Below, one piece after another: positions 17,721 through 26,759 of a stretch of 64,000 nt of DNA; the first letter of the stretch is position 1, and each line of letters opens with the position of its first letter. The position numbers and the translations under genes were made by a program. The notes beneath the pieces were generated by a model. That model made no database searches and was not told the DNA's origin. It saw nothing but the letters and a program-made list of their open reading frames with translations. The stretch comes from UBA8514 sp034933685 (GTDB lineage: Bacteria > Bacillota > Clostridia > Lachnospirales > Anaerotignaceae): contig JAYFNB010000017.1 in NCBI GenBank assembly GCA_034933685.1, positions 186,001 through 250,000 on the forward strand, in the 5' to 3' direction.

Positions 17721-18620
17721 ATGAAGCTATACTACCCTAATATGAGTTATAAAACAGAAACTAAAGAAGTGCCTGTAACTTTTCCTGCCCAAAGCCAGAG
17801 CAATCAGCCTGGAGACGAAACAAAGATGGAGCCAGAGCCGATTTTTGATAATCCCAACTATATTGGAACAGGCAAGCTGAAAGACAAAAGCATAATAATA
17901 ACAGGAGGAGACAGTGGAATTGGACGTGCTGTGGCTGTAGCATATGCAAAAGAAGGAGCAGACATTTCCATTGTTTATTACAACGAGAACAAAGATGCGG
18001 AAATCACAAAAGAATATATTGAAAATTTAGGAAGAAAATGCATATTACTTCCTGGAGATTTGCAAAATGAAAATTTCTGTAAGGAGGTGGCACAAGAAAC
18101 TTTCTCCAAGTTTAAGAGATTAGACTGCCTTGTGAATAATGCAGGTGTTCAATTTTTGCAGGACAGCTTGGAAAATATAACTGCTGAGCAACTGGACACT
18201 ACATTCCGTGTAAATGTTTATTCCATGTTCTACATTACCAAGGCGGCTCTTCCATTTATGCAAAAGGGAAGTACAATAATAAACACGACCTCTGTAACAG
18301 CATATAAGGGAAGCCCCAAATTAATTGACTATTCCAGCACGAAGGGTGCAATTGTAAGCTTCACACGGTCTTTGGCGTTATCTCTTGTTTCACAGGGCAT
18401 AAGGGTAAACGGAGTTGCACCAGGGCCGATATGGACTGCACTTCAGCCTTCAAGCCGTCCAGCGGAAATGATTACAACCTTTGGTGCAGATACATCTATG
18501 AAAAGGGCAGGACAACCTGTTGAGCTTGCCCCAACTTACGTATATCTTGCTTCAGATGATTCAAGCTATGTAACAGGGCAAATACTTCATGTTGATGGCG
18601 GAGATTCCATGTCCTCTTAA
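17721..18620 (+). CDS. SDR-family oxidoreductase of the YhdF/YghA general-stress type
   Basis: 299 residues. A ~50-residue N-terminal extension with the FPAQSQSNQPGDETKMEPEP pattern is diagnostic of the YhdF/YghA-like stress subgroup of short-chain dehydrogenases. The Rossmann fold follows: TGGDSGIGRAVA for the cofactor, NNAG, catalytic Ser in NTTSV, and YSSTK for Tyr and Lys, ending with the VTGQILHVDGG strand. Substrate unknown; relatives are induced by general stress and reduce aldehydes or sugars. AGGAGG lies 9 nt upstream of the ATG. It is monocistronic between two terminators. Confidence 0.92.
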   Translation: MKLYYPNMSYKTETKEVPVTFPAQSQSNQPGDETKMEPEPIFDNPNYIGTGKLKDKSIIITGGDSGIGRAVAVAYAKEGADISIVYYNENKDAEITKEYIENLGRKCILLPGDLQNENFCKEVAQETFSKFKRLDCLVNNAGVQFLQDSLENITAEQLDTTFRVNVYSMFYITKAALPFMQKGSTIINTTSVTAYKGSPKLIDYSSTKGAIVSFTRSLALSLVSQGIRVNGVAPGPIWTALQPSSRPAEMITTFGADTSMKRAGQPVELAPTYVYLASDDSSYVTGQILHVDGGDSMSS

Positions 18621-18647
18621 AAAATAATAGAATCAACTTACACAGTT

Positions 18648-18695
18648 AAAGACGACCTTACTTATCTTTTTAATATGGTAAGGTCGTCTTTATGC
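18648..18695 (+). terminator. Terminator of the SDR gene
   Basis: Perfect 14-bp stem (18648-18661 with 18678-18691). Its core CGACCTTAC/GTAAGGTCG is the same as in the spoIIID terminator. Confidence 0.88.
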
Positions 18696-18835
18696 ATTTG
18701 GAAAGTGGGTTAAAAAATATAAAGGGCAAGATTATACAAGAATATGATCCCAGTGTGTGATAAACTATACATAATGGAAGCAAGGATTATAATTTAATCA
18801 GTTTCTATATGAATATTGTGAAAGGGGACTGGTTT

Positions 18836-19660
18836 ATGAAACAGGAATTAAGAGCTGTAAAATTTGATTCACAACTTAATGTTGAAGCCTACCATTTTCA
18901 AGGGATTATGCAAAAATTCCCCAATCATTTTCATGAGTATTACGTAATTGGTTTTATAGAAAAAGGGCATAGGTATTTATCCTGCAAGAACAAGGAATAT
19001 ACTATTGAACCTGGAGATTTAGTAATATTTAATCCACGGGATAATCATACTTGTGAGCAAATTGATGGCAAAACGCTGGATTATCGCTGTATCAATATAC
19101 AGTCAGAAATTATGAGCAAAGCGGTTTTTGAAATAACAGGGAGAGAATACTTGCCTTATTTTACATCTCAAGTAATTTTTCACAGTGAGTTGGTTTCTTT
19201 GCTAAGAGAACTGCACCACATGATTATGCAGGAGGAAAAGGGTTTTAGAAAAGAAGAAATTTTCTTTTTTCTTTTGCAGCAATTAATTGAAGAATACACC
19301 CAACAGGAGGCCCCAACAGGAAAGTTAGGGCAAAGTGCACAGGCAAAGGCTATTTGTGAATTTTTAGAGAAAAATTATATGGAAAATGTAGCGTTGGAAG
19401 ATTTATGTAACCTAACAGGGCTAAGTAAATATTACTTGCTACGTTCTTTTACAAAACAAAAAGGAATTTCACCCTATAGTTATTTAGAAACCATACGAAT
19501 TGATAAAGCCAAGAAACTGTTGGAGCGAGGAATATCCCCAATGGAGGTTGCTTTGCAGACGGGTTTTGCAGACCAGAGCCATTTTTCAAACTTCTTTAAG
19601 AAGTTTATTGGGCTTACACCAAGGCAGTATATGAATATTTTTAAAGATACGGGCTGTTAA
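18836..19660 (+). CDS. AraC-family transcriptional regulator with cupin domain
   Basis: 274 residues from the ATG at 18836, preceded by AAAGGGGA; an ATG at 18809 in frame has no ribosome site. The N-terminal half is an AraC_binding cupin (FPNHFHEYYVIGFIEKGHRY...YTIEPGDLVIFNP). The C-terminal double helix-turn-helix includes LEDLCNLTGLSKYYLLRSF and SPMEVALQTGFADQSHFSNF, ending LTPRQYM. The EamA transporter gene begins 24 nt downstream, so the regulator and transporter are likely one unit and the transporter a likely target. Ligand unknown. Confidence 0.92.
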   Translation: MKQELRAVKFDSQLNVEAYHFQGIMQKFPNHFHEYYVIGFIEKGHRYLSCKNKEYTIEPGDLVIFNPRDNHTCEQIDGKTLDYRCINIQSEIMSKAVFEITGREYLPYFTSQVIFHSELVSLLRELHHMIMQEEKGFRKEEIFFFLLQQLIEEYTQQEAPTGKLGQSAQAKAICEFLEKNYMENVALEDLCNLTGLSKYYLLRSFTKQKGISPYSYLETIRIDKAKKLLERGISPMEVALQTGFADQSHFSNFFKKFIGLTPRQYMNIFKDTGC

Positions 19661-19683
19661 GACTTTGTATAGAAAGGATCATT

Positions 19684-20586
19684 ATGGATAGAAAAAAAGA
19701 GTTAACTGGACATCTATTTGCATTTTTGACAATTTTTATTTGGGGCACAACTTTCATATCAACAAAAATACTTTTGAAAGCTTTTTCGCCCATTGAAATA
19801 TTGTTTTTAAGATTTACAATAGGCTTGATTGTGTTAATTATTGCTTATCCCCACAGGTTAAAAGTGCAGGAAAGAAAGCAGGAGTTGTATTTTGCGGCGG
19901 CTGGCTTATGTGGCGTTACGTTATATTATTTATTGGAAAATATTGCCCTTACATATACCCTTGCATCAAATGTAGGTGTTATTATCTCTATTGCACCTTT
20001 TTTTACTGCAATTCTTTCACATAGTTTTTTAGAAGGAGAGAAATTGAAAACTCAATTTTTTATAGGTTTTTTGGTTGCTCTTGTTGGGATTTTTTTAATT
20101 AGCTTTAATGAAACCAGTTTGAAATTAAATCCACTTGGTGATTTCTTGGCTGTTTTAGCCGCTATGGTATGGTCTGCTTATTCTGTTTTAACAAAGAAAA
20201 TCAGCAGTTTTCATTACAATGCTGTTCAAACAACAAGAAGGATTTTCTTTTATGGATTGTTATTTATGACCCCAGCAATATTTGCATTTGGTTTTGCACC
20301 AAATATGAATAAACTTATACAGCCAGTTTATTTATTTAACATATTGTTTTTAGGTTTGGGTGCATCTGCCATTTGTTTTGTAACGTGGGGTTTGTCAGTT
20401 AAACTGTTAGGTGCGGTTAAAACCAGTGCCTATATCTATATGGTTCCAGTGATAACTGTTGTTACGTCCGTTATTGTTTTGCAAGAACAAATTACAGTTT
20501 CTTCGGCATTAGGTATTGCACTTACATTAGTAGGTTTACTTATTTCAGAAAGCAAGATAAAGATAAAGCAAAAGTATTCCTGTTAA
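19684..20586 (+). CDS. EamA/DMT-family transporter
   Basis: 300 residues, about ten membrane helices in two EamA halves (first opening with FLTIFIWGTTFISTKILL, second with FLAVLAAMVWSAYSVLTKK). Drug/metabolite-superfamily members of this size move amino acids, nucleosides or metabolites across the cell membrane, usually outward. The substrate cannot be read from sequence. It lies directly behind the AraC-family regulator and ends at a strong terminator. Confidence 0.92.
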   Translation: MDRKKELTGHLFAFLTIFIWGTTFISTKILLKAFSPIEILFLRFTIGLIVLIIAYPHRLKVQERKQELYFAAAGLCGVTLYYLLENIALTYTLASNVGVIISIAPFFTAILSHSFLEGEKLKTQFFIGFLVALVGIFLISFNETSLKLNPLGDFLAVLAAMVWSAYSVLTKKISSFHYNAVQTTRRIFFYGLLFMTPAIFAFGFAPNMNKLIQPVYLFNILFLGLGASAICFVTWGLSVKLLGAVKTSAYIYMVPVITVVTSVIVLQEQITVSSALGIALTLVGLLISESKIKIKQKYSC

Positions 20587-20634
20587 AAAGCAAGGGCAGA
20601 GTGTTTTTTTAGACATCTGCCCTTGCTTTTTGTG
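20587..20634. terminator. Terminator between the EamA gene and the minus-strand pyrimidine operon
   Basis: Perfect 14-bp stem AAAGCAAGGGCAGA (20587-20600) with TCTGCCCTTGCTTT (20616-20629), T-run on the plus strand and A-run on the other side, so it may act in both directions. Confidence 0.9.
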
Positions 20635-20667
20635 TAATAGCTTAATATATCTTAACCAATTTATTTT

Positions 20668-21300
20668 TTACAAGGTAATGTCAAATTTAGTTTGAATTAA
20701 GTCTTTTATTACCTTTACACATTTGTTTCTCGGAATACGGTCAGTATTTAAAGTAAGGTCATAGTTAATGGGGTTCGTCCATGTTTTTCCGCCTGTGTAG
20801 TAATTATAGTACTTTGCCCTATATTTATCGGTGCTTTGAATAAGCTGGTGGGCACGGTCTTCCGATACATACATTTTTCCCATTACGGATTTTACACATG
20901 CTGCTCTTGGAGCCTCAATATAAACACTAATTACATTTTTATATTCTTTTAAAATATGGTCAGCACACTTGCCAACAATAATGCAGGTTTCAGTTTTGGC
21001 AAGATTACGGATTAATTCCGCTTGAATGTTGAAAACATTGATGTCGGACACAAAATCCTTTTCCTGTGGCTCCAAAACACAAGAAAAAGGGATTCTGCGA
21101 AGAAAATTTGAAATGTGATTTCCCCGTAGCTTTTCATCTACTTCAATAAATACACCCTCATCAATTCCTGTTTGTTCTGATGCCATGGTAAGCAACTGCC
21201 TGTCATAACAAGGAATACCTAAATCTTCCCCTAATTTAGTTGCTATTTCACGGCCACCGCTTCCAAAACCTCTGGCAATGGTTATTACATAATTATTCAT
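20668..21300 (-). CDS. Cytidylate kinase-like family protein
   Basis: 210 residues from the ATG at 21300, chosen because GGAGG lies 8 nt upstream; an in-frame start at 21324 would include that site. The P-loop region is ITIARGFGSGGREIATKLG followed by YDRQLL, the signature of the cytidylate-kinase-like family (AAA_26-type) that is distinct from the essential Cmk. It is the last gene of the minus-strand pyrimidine-degradation run, 48 nt after the amidohydrolase. A phosphotransfer role on a nucleoside-like compound would fit, but no member I know of with this context has a proven substrate. Confidence 0.78.
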   Translation of the reverse strand: MNNYVITIARGFGSGGREIATKLGEDLGIPCYDRQLLTMASEQTGIDEGVFIEVDEKLRGNHISNFLRRIPFSCVLEPQEKDFVSDINVFNIQAELIRNLAKTETCIIVGKCADHILKEYKNVISVYIEAPRAACVKSVMGKMYVSEDRAHQLIQSTDKYRAKYYNYYTGGKTWTNPINYDLTLNTDRIPRNKCVKVIKDLIQTKFDITL

Positions 21301-21348
21301 GCATAAAACCTCCGTTCTTTTCATAAAGGTTTTAATAATCCAAGTTGT

Positions 21349-22611
21349 CTACTGGTTATCTGCCTTTAATACTGCATTTAACATTACGGTTGCACCTTCT
21401 GTGCAGTGTTCAACAGAAGAATATTCTGGCTCGCAATGAGAAAGACCATCTTTTGACTGCACAAATATCATGGTTGTAGGAAGCATATATGCGGCAAACT
21501 GAGCATCATGCCCTGCACCAGAATGGATGTATTGGTGTTTAATTCCGGCCTCCTCAGCCGCTTCCTTTACGAAATTAACCAATTTTTTATCCCAGTACAC
21601 GGTGTCTCTGTTCCACGCTCTTTCAATTTCACAGGTACAGCCCGACCATTGCTTTTCAGCACAGCTTTTTACAATGGCAAGAACCTTCTCCAATACTTTA
21701 GGGTCTTCATGCCTTGCATCAAAGGAAAAGTCGAAAAAATCTGGTACACAGGTATGCACGCAAGGATGGCAAACAACTTCTCCAGTTGTATATACCAATT
21801 CTGAAATTCCAAGCTTATCAATCTCTTCATGCAAATAACAAAGAGCCTGAGACGCGGCAAAAAAGGCATCCCTTCGCTTTGGCATAGGGAATGTTCCTGC
21901 GTGTGTTGTTTGCCCATAAAATCTTAATCGATAGTTGAACATGCCAAGTACACAGTCCACAACACCAATATCATTTCCGTTATCCTCAAGGATAGGCCCT
22001 TGTTCAACATGAATTTCAAACATATTCAAATACTTTTCTGGACTAAGACGGTGTTTCTTATCCCCTTTAAAGCCAGAGTTTTCAAGTGCTTCGCCAAAGG
22101 TTTTTTCTGGATTAATTATACTTTTAGATGCCATCATATTTTCGTATTTAAATTTACTTCGTATATCCTCTGGAAGGTAGTCATAACATACAATTCCTGA
22201 GCACATCATAGCAGGAGGGTAAAGAGAACCTTCTTCATTAGTCCATACCATTGCTGTAAGAGGGTGTTTGTGAGGTATTTTGTTTGTGGCAACGGTTTCT
22301 AAAACCTCCATTGCAGAAATTACGCCTAAAATACCGTCATAATTGCCACCATTTTTTACAGAGTCACAGTGGGACGCCATAACAATTCTCTTTGCGTCAG
22401 CATCTGTACCGTCAATTGTGGCATAAATATTGGCAACGTCATCAATTTCTATTTTTGCACCAATGGTTTCCATTCTTTTAATAAATTCATTTCTAGCCAT
22501 AATGGCTTCAGGAGATAGAGAATATCTGGTAATTCCGCCATGACCAGCATCGCCAAACTGGCTCATTGTTTTAATTTTATCTTCCATTCTTTCTATACTG
22601 CATTCATACAT
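21349..22611 (-). CDS. M20-family carbamoyl-amino-acid amidohydrolase (beta-ureidopropionase type)
   Basis: 420 residues from the ATG at 22611 (AAGGAAG upstream; a GTG at 22620 is in frame). Metal-binding motifs of the hydantoinase/carbamoylase subfamily are all visible: ASHCDSVKNGGNYDG, WTNEEGSLY, FEIHVEQGP, SGAGHDAQ and SHCEPEYS. Family members hydrolyse N-carbamoyl amino acids, ureidopropionate or allantoate to free amine, ammonia and CO2. With dihydropyrimidinase and PreA in the same operon the best call is N-carbamoyl-beta-alanine hydrolysis, the third step of reductive pyrimidine degradation. Allantoate amidohydrolase is less likely, as no allantoinase partner is seen. Confidence 0.88.
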   Translation of the reverse strand: MYECSIERMEDKIKTMSQFGDAGHGGITRYSLSPEAIMARNEFIKRMETIGAKIEIDDVANIYATIDGTDADAKRIVMASHCDSVKNGGNYDGILGVISAMEVLETVATNKIPHKHPLTAMVWTNEEGSLYPPAMMCSGIVCYDYLPEDIRSKFKYENMMASKSIINPEKTFGEALENSGFKGDKKHRLSPEKYLNMFEIHVEQGPILEDNGNDIGVVDCVLGMFNYRLRFYGQTTHAGTFPMPKRRDAFFAASQALCYLHEEIDKLGISELVYTTGEVVCHPCVHTCVPDFFDFSFDARHEDPKVLEKVLAIVKSCAEKQWSGCTCEIERAWNRDTVYWDKKLVNFVKEAAEEAGIKHQYIHSGAGHDAQFAAYMLPTTMIFVQSKDGLSHCEPEYSSVEHCTEGATVMLNAVLKADNQ

Positions 22612-22629
22612 ATGAAACACTTCCTTTTT

Positions 22630-24117
22630 TTATTTTTCAACTCTACCACCAGACAAAATTGCAGAAACAGGACAGACCAGCACGCATAATTGACAGCCTA
22701 CACATTTCTTGCCGTTTAAAACTGGCTTTCCGTCTGTGCCTACGATAATTGCTTGATGTCCGCCGTCATAACAGGATATATAGCACCTCTTGCAGGATAC
22801 GCACAAGGTTCTATCAAATTTTGGATAACAAATGGAATGGCGGTTTAATTCCTCGGCAGGAATTATATTTTCAAGTGCCTTTCCAACAATTTCTGATACA
22901 TGGGTGTATCCTTTTTCTTGCATATAATTTGATATGCCGTCAATTAAATCTTCTATAATACGGTAGCCGTACTGCATTACAGCTGTTGTAACTTGAACTG
23001 TTTCACAGCCAAGGGCAATAAACTCCGCCGCATCCTTCCATGTTTCAATGCCACCCATACCGCTTATTGGAATTGACTTTAGGCGGTCATTGGCTTTCAT
23101 ATCACGAATAAACCTTAATGCGATAGGCTTGACTGCTTTTCCAGAATATCCGCCAACGGAGGATTTACCTGTTACATCTGGCCCAGAAGAAAATGTGGTA
23201 AGGTTCACATTCATAACACTTTTAATTGTATTAATCGCAGCAATTCCATCCGCGCCGGCTTCACATGCTGCGATTGCTGGAATTTCCATGTTAGTTATGT
23301 TGGGTGTCATTTTTGCAAGAATAGGCAGTGTTGTGCCTTTTCTTGTTGCTTGGGTGTAAAGCTTTACAAGGTCTATATTTGTGCCCACGTCACTGCCAAG
23401 ACCTTGGCCAGTCATATGAGGGCAAGAGAAGTTACATTCAATAATGTCAGCTCCGTTTTCTTCCATTTTCTTTGCCAAATAGGTCCATTCTTCTTGGGTT
23501 TGACCCATAATAGAAGCAATCATAATTTTTGTTGGATAATCTTCTTTTAATTTGCGCATAAATTCAAGATTTTCTTCAAAGGTATGGTCGGATATCTGTT
23601 CTATATTTTTAAAGCCAACCCAAGGGGTGCTTTCTTTTTCCAAGGCATCAAATCTTGGGGATACTTCATTAGGCACAAATGTGCCAACCGTTTTAAAGGC
23701 GACCCCAGCCCAGCCCATATCAAAGGCTTTTGCAACCATTTCATAATTACTTCCTACAACGGACGAGGAGAGAAAAAATGGATTTTCACAATGCACTCCG
23801 CAGAAATCTATAGATAAATTCACCGGTATCTCTGCCGTTTTTTCTAAAATAACTATATTTTCTAATAAATCTTTAATATTTATAGGAGAGTCAATTTTGC
23901 CTCGGTTGCAGGCTTTCATACATGTTGTGTTGTTGCATTCTTTACAAAATCCGCTGCCTTCTATTTTTTTAGAAGCACCAACTTCATTTTCAAATCGGAG
24001 GGAACGAATCATTTGTGAAACGGGAACAGAATGCGGGCATGCCTTATTGCAGGGCGCATCATGACATAACAGGCATCTTCCAGTTTCGGTTTTAGTTTTT
24101 ATTGCTTTATAAGACAT
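22630..24117 (-). CDS. preA: PreA-type dihydropyrimidine dehydrogenase with PreT-like Fe-S N-terminus
   Basis: 495 residues. Residues ~95-495 follow PreA: the FMN TIM barrel (FCGVHCENPFFLSSS, IECNFSCPHMTGQG, AKMTPNI, GGIETWKDAAEF) and two C-terminal [4Fe-4S] motifs (CVSCKRCYISC and CVGCQLCVLVC). The first ~95 residues (RCLLCHDAPCNKACP, then FCKECNNTTCMKACN and SPINI) match the Fe-S domain that normally heads PreT and eukaryotic DPD. The FAD and NAD(P)H domains of PreT are absent, and no PreT gene is in the operon. It would reduce uracil or thymine to the dihydro form; the electron donor is unclear. Confidence 0.88.
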   Translation of the reverse strand: MSYKAIKTKTETGRCLLCHDAPCNKACPHSVPVSQMIRSLRFENEVGASKKIEGSGFCKECNNTTCMKACNRGKIDSPINIKDLLENIVILEKTAEIPVNLSIDFCGVHCENPFFLSSSVVGSNYEMVAKAFDMGWAGVAFKTVGTFVPNEVSPRFDALEKESTPWVGFKNIEQISDHTFEENLEFMRKLKEDYPTKIMIASIMGQTQEEWTYLAKKMEENGADIIECNFSCPHMTGQGLGSDVGTNIDLVKLYTQATRKGTTLPILAKMTPNITNMEIPAIAACEAGADGIAAINTIKSVMNVNLTTFSSGPDVTGKSSVGGYSGKAVKPIALRFIRDMKANDRLKSIPISGMGGIETWKDAAEFIALGCETVQVTTAVMQYGYRIIEDLIDGISNYMQEKGYTHVSEIVGKALENIIPAEELNRHSICYPKFDRTLCVSCKRCYISCYDGGHQAIIVGTDGKPVLNGKKCVGCQLCVLVCPVSAILSGGRVEK

Positions 24118-24170
24118 GGCCTGTTCTCCTATCTAAAGGAACGCAAATTTATCAGCATCCTATTTAATTT

Positions 24171-25538
24171 TTATTGGCACTTACTTCTTTTAACGAATTT
24201 TCCTGTACCCGGTTTTCCAATAAAATCACCATTATCATATACCAATGTGCCACGAAGGTAGGTTTGTACAGGATATCCATGAAGCTTTTTACCTTCCCAG
24301 ATGGTATGGTCATAATCGGAATGCATGTTTTTAACGCTTACGGTAAAATCTTTTTCTTTATCATAAATAACAATATCCGCATCTTTTCCTACGGTTATAG
24401 AGCCTTTATTATCACAGCCAAAAATTTTAGCTGGATTGGTTGAGCATAATTCCACAGCTTTTTCAAAGCTTATTTTTCCGCTGTTTGCGGCGTCTAGCAT
24501 GTAAGGATAAAGGTTTTCAACACCGGCACAGCCGTTAGGTATTTTGGTAAAATTATCTTTTCCCCAATCCTTTTCATAGCTTTGGAAAGGGCAGTGGTCT
24601 GTTGCTACTGTATCAATAAAGCCTGTTTTTATTGCCTTCCACAATGCATCTTGGCTTTCCTGACCTTTCATAGGAGGAGAGCAAACAAAATTTCTTCCGT
24701 CCTCTCTTTTATAAACGTCACAGGTGAACTCCAAGTATTGTGGGCAGGTTTCGACATAAATTTTATGTCCGTCTTTTTTTGCTTCAATACAAGCCTCGAG
24801 GCCTTCCTTATCCGCCATATGCACAAGGTATAAAGCGGTATCCAAATTCGTTGCCCAATGAAGGGCACGTTTATCTGCCTCTGCTTCAACGTATTCGGGC
24901 CTGCTTAAGTAGTGATACCAAGGAGAAGTTTTTCCCTCTTTAAGGAACTTTTCAATGTTAATATCAATAACATCGGGGTTTTCCGCATGAATATTAATCA
25001 TTGCACCAATTTCTTTTGCACGTAATAATAGCTTAACAAGAGTTCCGTCGTCTACCATCATGCCTTCTTTTTTGTAAACAAGGAAGCATTTAAAGCTGGT
25101 AATGCCTTCTTTTACAGCAAGCTCCATTTCATCAAGAATTTCTCCGCCGTTTAAATTGGTAATACAGCAGTGGAATGCGTAGTCCACGCAAGCCTCATTT
25201 TCTAAAACTTCCTTTTTGGAATTAATAAGCCCCAAAATGGTTTGCCCAGCACGCTGAACAGGATAGTCAAAAACAGTTGTAACACCACCACATGCCGCCG
25301 CTCTTGTGCCAGAAAGATAACTATCCGCCGATACAGTTCCGCCAAAGGGCATTGCCAAATGGGTGTGAACATCAATTGCCCCTGGCAGGACAAGCCTGCC
25401 AGACGCATCTACCACTTTATCTGCGGAAATATTCAAATTTTTACCTATTGCAGTTATTATTCCATTTTCTACTGCAACATCTGCAACAAAACTTTCCTTT
25501 GCTGTTACAACAGTACCGCCTTTAATAAGTAATTTCAT
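24171..25538 (-). CDS. hydA: Dihydropyrimidinase / D-hydantoinase
   Basis: 455 residues, the usual length. It is a cyclic amidohydrolase: metal-binding GAIDVHTHLAMPFGG, the Lys that is normally carboxylated in SFKCFLVYK, INIHAEN, a further His in YLVHMADKEG, and catalytic Asp in ATDHCPF. It opens the dihydropyrimidine ring to N-carbamoyl-beta-alanine, the second step of the reductive pathway. It lies between the transporter genes and preA, with short gaps (21 and 53 nt) typical of one operon and an AGGAGG site upstream. Confidence 0.92.
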   Translation of the reverse strand: MKLLIKGGTVVTAKESFVADVAVENGIITAIGKNLNISADKVVDASGRLVLPGAIDVHTHLAMPFGGTVSADSYLSGTRAAACGGVTTVFDYPVQRAGQTILGLINSKKEVLENEACVDYAFHCCITNLNGGEILDEMELAVKEGITSFKCFLVYKKEGMMVDDGTLVKLLLRAKEIGAMINIHAENPDVIDINIEKFLKEGKTSPWYHYLSRPEYVEAEADKRALHWATNLDTALYLVHMADKEGLEACIEAKKDGHKIYVETCPQYLEFTCDVYKREDGRNFVCSPPMKGQESQDALWKAIKTGFIDTVATDHCPFQSYEKDWGKDNFTKIPNGCAGVENLYPYMLDAANSGKISFEKAVELCSTNPAKIFGCDNKGSITVGKDADIVIYDKEKDFTVSVKNMHSDYDHTIWEGKKLHGYPVQTYLRGTLVYDNGDFIGKPGTGKFVKRSKCQ

Positions 25539-25559
25539 TATATTTCCTCCTTTTAGTGC

Positions 25560-26708
25560 CTATTTAAAGTTATCGTTTTTATAAACAAGTACAAGTCCTG
25601 ACCTCTGGTAAATCTGTGCGACTTCAAGAAGGTTCATTCCGCCTGCATTTGCGGCAATCAAGTTAGAAACCCATGTTACACCAAAATCAACTGTTCCGTT
25701 ATTTACTGCTGTTGTTTCGCTGATGTCGCCACCACCTGGTACAATATTTACTTTTAAGCCGGCTTCATCATAGTAACCCTTTGCCAATGCTACGTAGTAA
25801 CCCATAAACTGTGCCTGTGGTAACCATTTTAACTGAATAGATACCTCTGTTTTTTCCAAGCCGTCAAATTTTCCGTCAGAAGCCAATGCATCTGTAAGGT
25901 AAGATGTATCTCTAATGTCATCAAGGGTTAATTTGCTTAATTTATCTGCTGCGGCAGAGTCATCCAGATTTATGTACTGTTTTGCAAGGTCAAGTGTTTG
26001 ATTCATTGCTGTTTCGTCCATGTTTCCAAGTGAGCTTACTGGTTTACCACTCATGTCTGTTTCTACAAGCTTTTTAACCTCTGAAGCCATATATTTCTGG
26101 TGATCTTCGGATACAGAAGAGCCATATTCAAAACAAATCTGTGCAGCTTCCTCTGGATTTTTTGCGGCATAATCCCAACCCTTTATTGAAGCATAAAGGA
26201 ATGCTTTAACTGTGGTTGGATTAGCTTCGGCAAATGCTTTTGTTGTAAAAATGTTATCCTCAAGCATTGCAACGCCTTCATCATTCATGTCAATTACGCT
26301 TACTGTATCACCGTATTTGTAAGCACCATCGTAGTCATTTTTAACAAGCCCAAGCTCGTTGTAGGTCATTGCAGAGGCAAGGGTAATGGAATCATCATCA
26401 AAGCCGTCCATGTCGAATGCCTGACTTAAGTAGGCAGTATCCTGTCCGTATTTGGTAAGGAGGGCCTGAATTTCATACTCGTTGCCAAGACCCCAGTTGC
26501 CAACCTTTCCAGCCTGTGCTGCTGCAACAACAATATCCTCGCTTGTTGTTGGTGTAGCTTCTGCCTCAGGTGCTGTAGCAGGTGTAGAAGCTGCTGGGGC
26601 AGCCGCAGGTGCAGGTGCAGCGGCTTTACTGCCACAGCCACTAAGTCCGCTTACTGTAATTGCAGATACACATAATATACCAACTAAATTTGCTGTTCTT
26701 TTCTTCAT
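25560..26708 (-). CDS. NMT1/THI5-type ABC substrate-binding lipoprotein, apparently circularly permuted
   Basis: 382 residues. Signal peptide with lipobox LSGC (Cys25), then an Ala/Pro linker to about 55. In normal NMT1/THI5 proteins the segment IQLKWLPQAQFMGYYVA opens the mature protein and KVGNWGLGNE follows some 100 residues later. Here KVGNWGLGNE is at 68-77, MTYNE and MLEDNIFTT follow, and IQLKWLPQAQ appears only at 291, with the protein ending at LVYKNDNFK, exactly where the family normally joins to GKKVG. The order of the two parts is therefore swapped. It heads the transporter's remaining genes and should bind a pyrimidine-like ligand; that ligand is inferred from the operon. Confidence 0.9.
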   Translation of the reverse strand: MKKRTANLVGILCVSAITVSGLSGCGSKAAAPAPAAAPAASTPATAPEAEATPTTSEDIVVAAAQAGKVGNWGLGNEYEIQALLTKYGQDTAYLSQAFDMDGFDDDSITLASAMTYNELGLVKNDYDGAYKYGDTVSVIDMNDEGVAMLEDNIFTTKAFAEANPTTVKAFLYASIKGWDYAAKNPEEAAQICFEYGSSVSEDHQKYMASEVKKLVETDMSGKPVSSLGNMDETAMNQTLDLAKQYINLDDSAAADKLSKLTLDDIRDTSYLTDALASDGKFDGLEKTEVSIQLKWLPQAQFMGYYVALAKGYYDEAGLKVNIVPGGGDISETTAVNNGTVDFGVTWVSNLIAANAGGMNLLEVAQIYQRSGLVLVYKNDNFK

Positions 26709-26759
26709 AATTAATTCCTCCTAATATACTAAAATTATAGTTAAGCTACAAAGCAGGCA

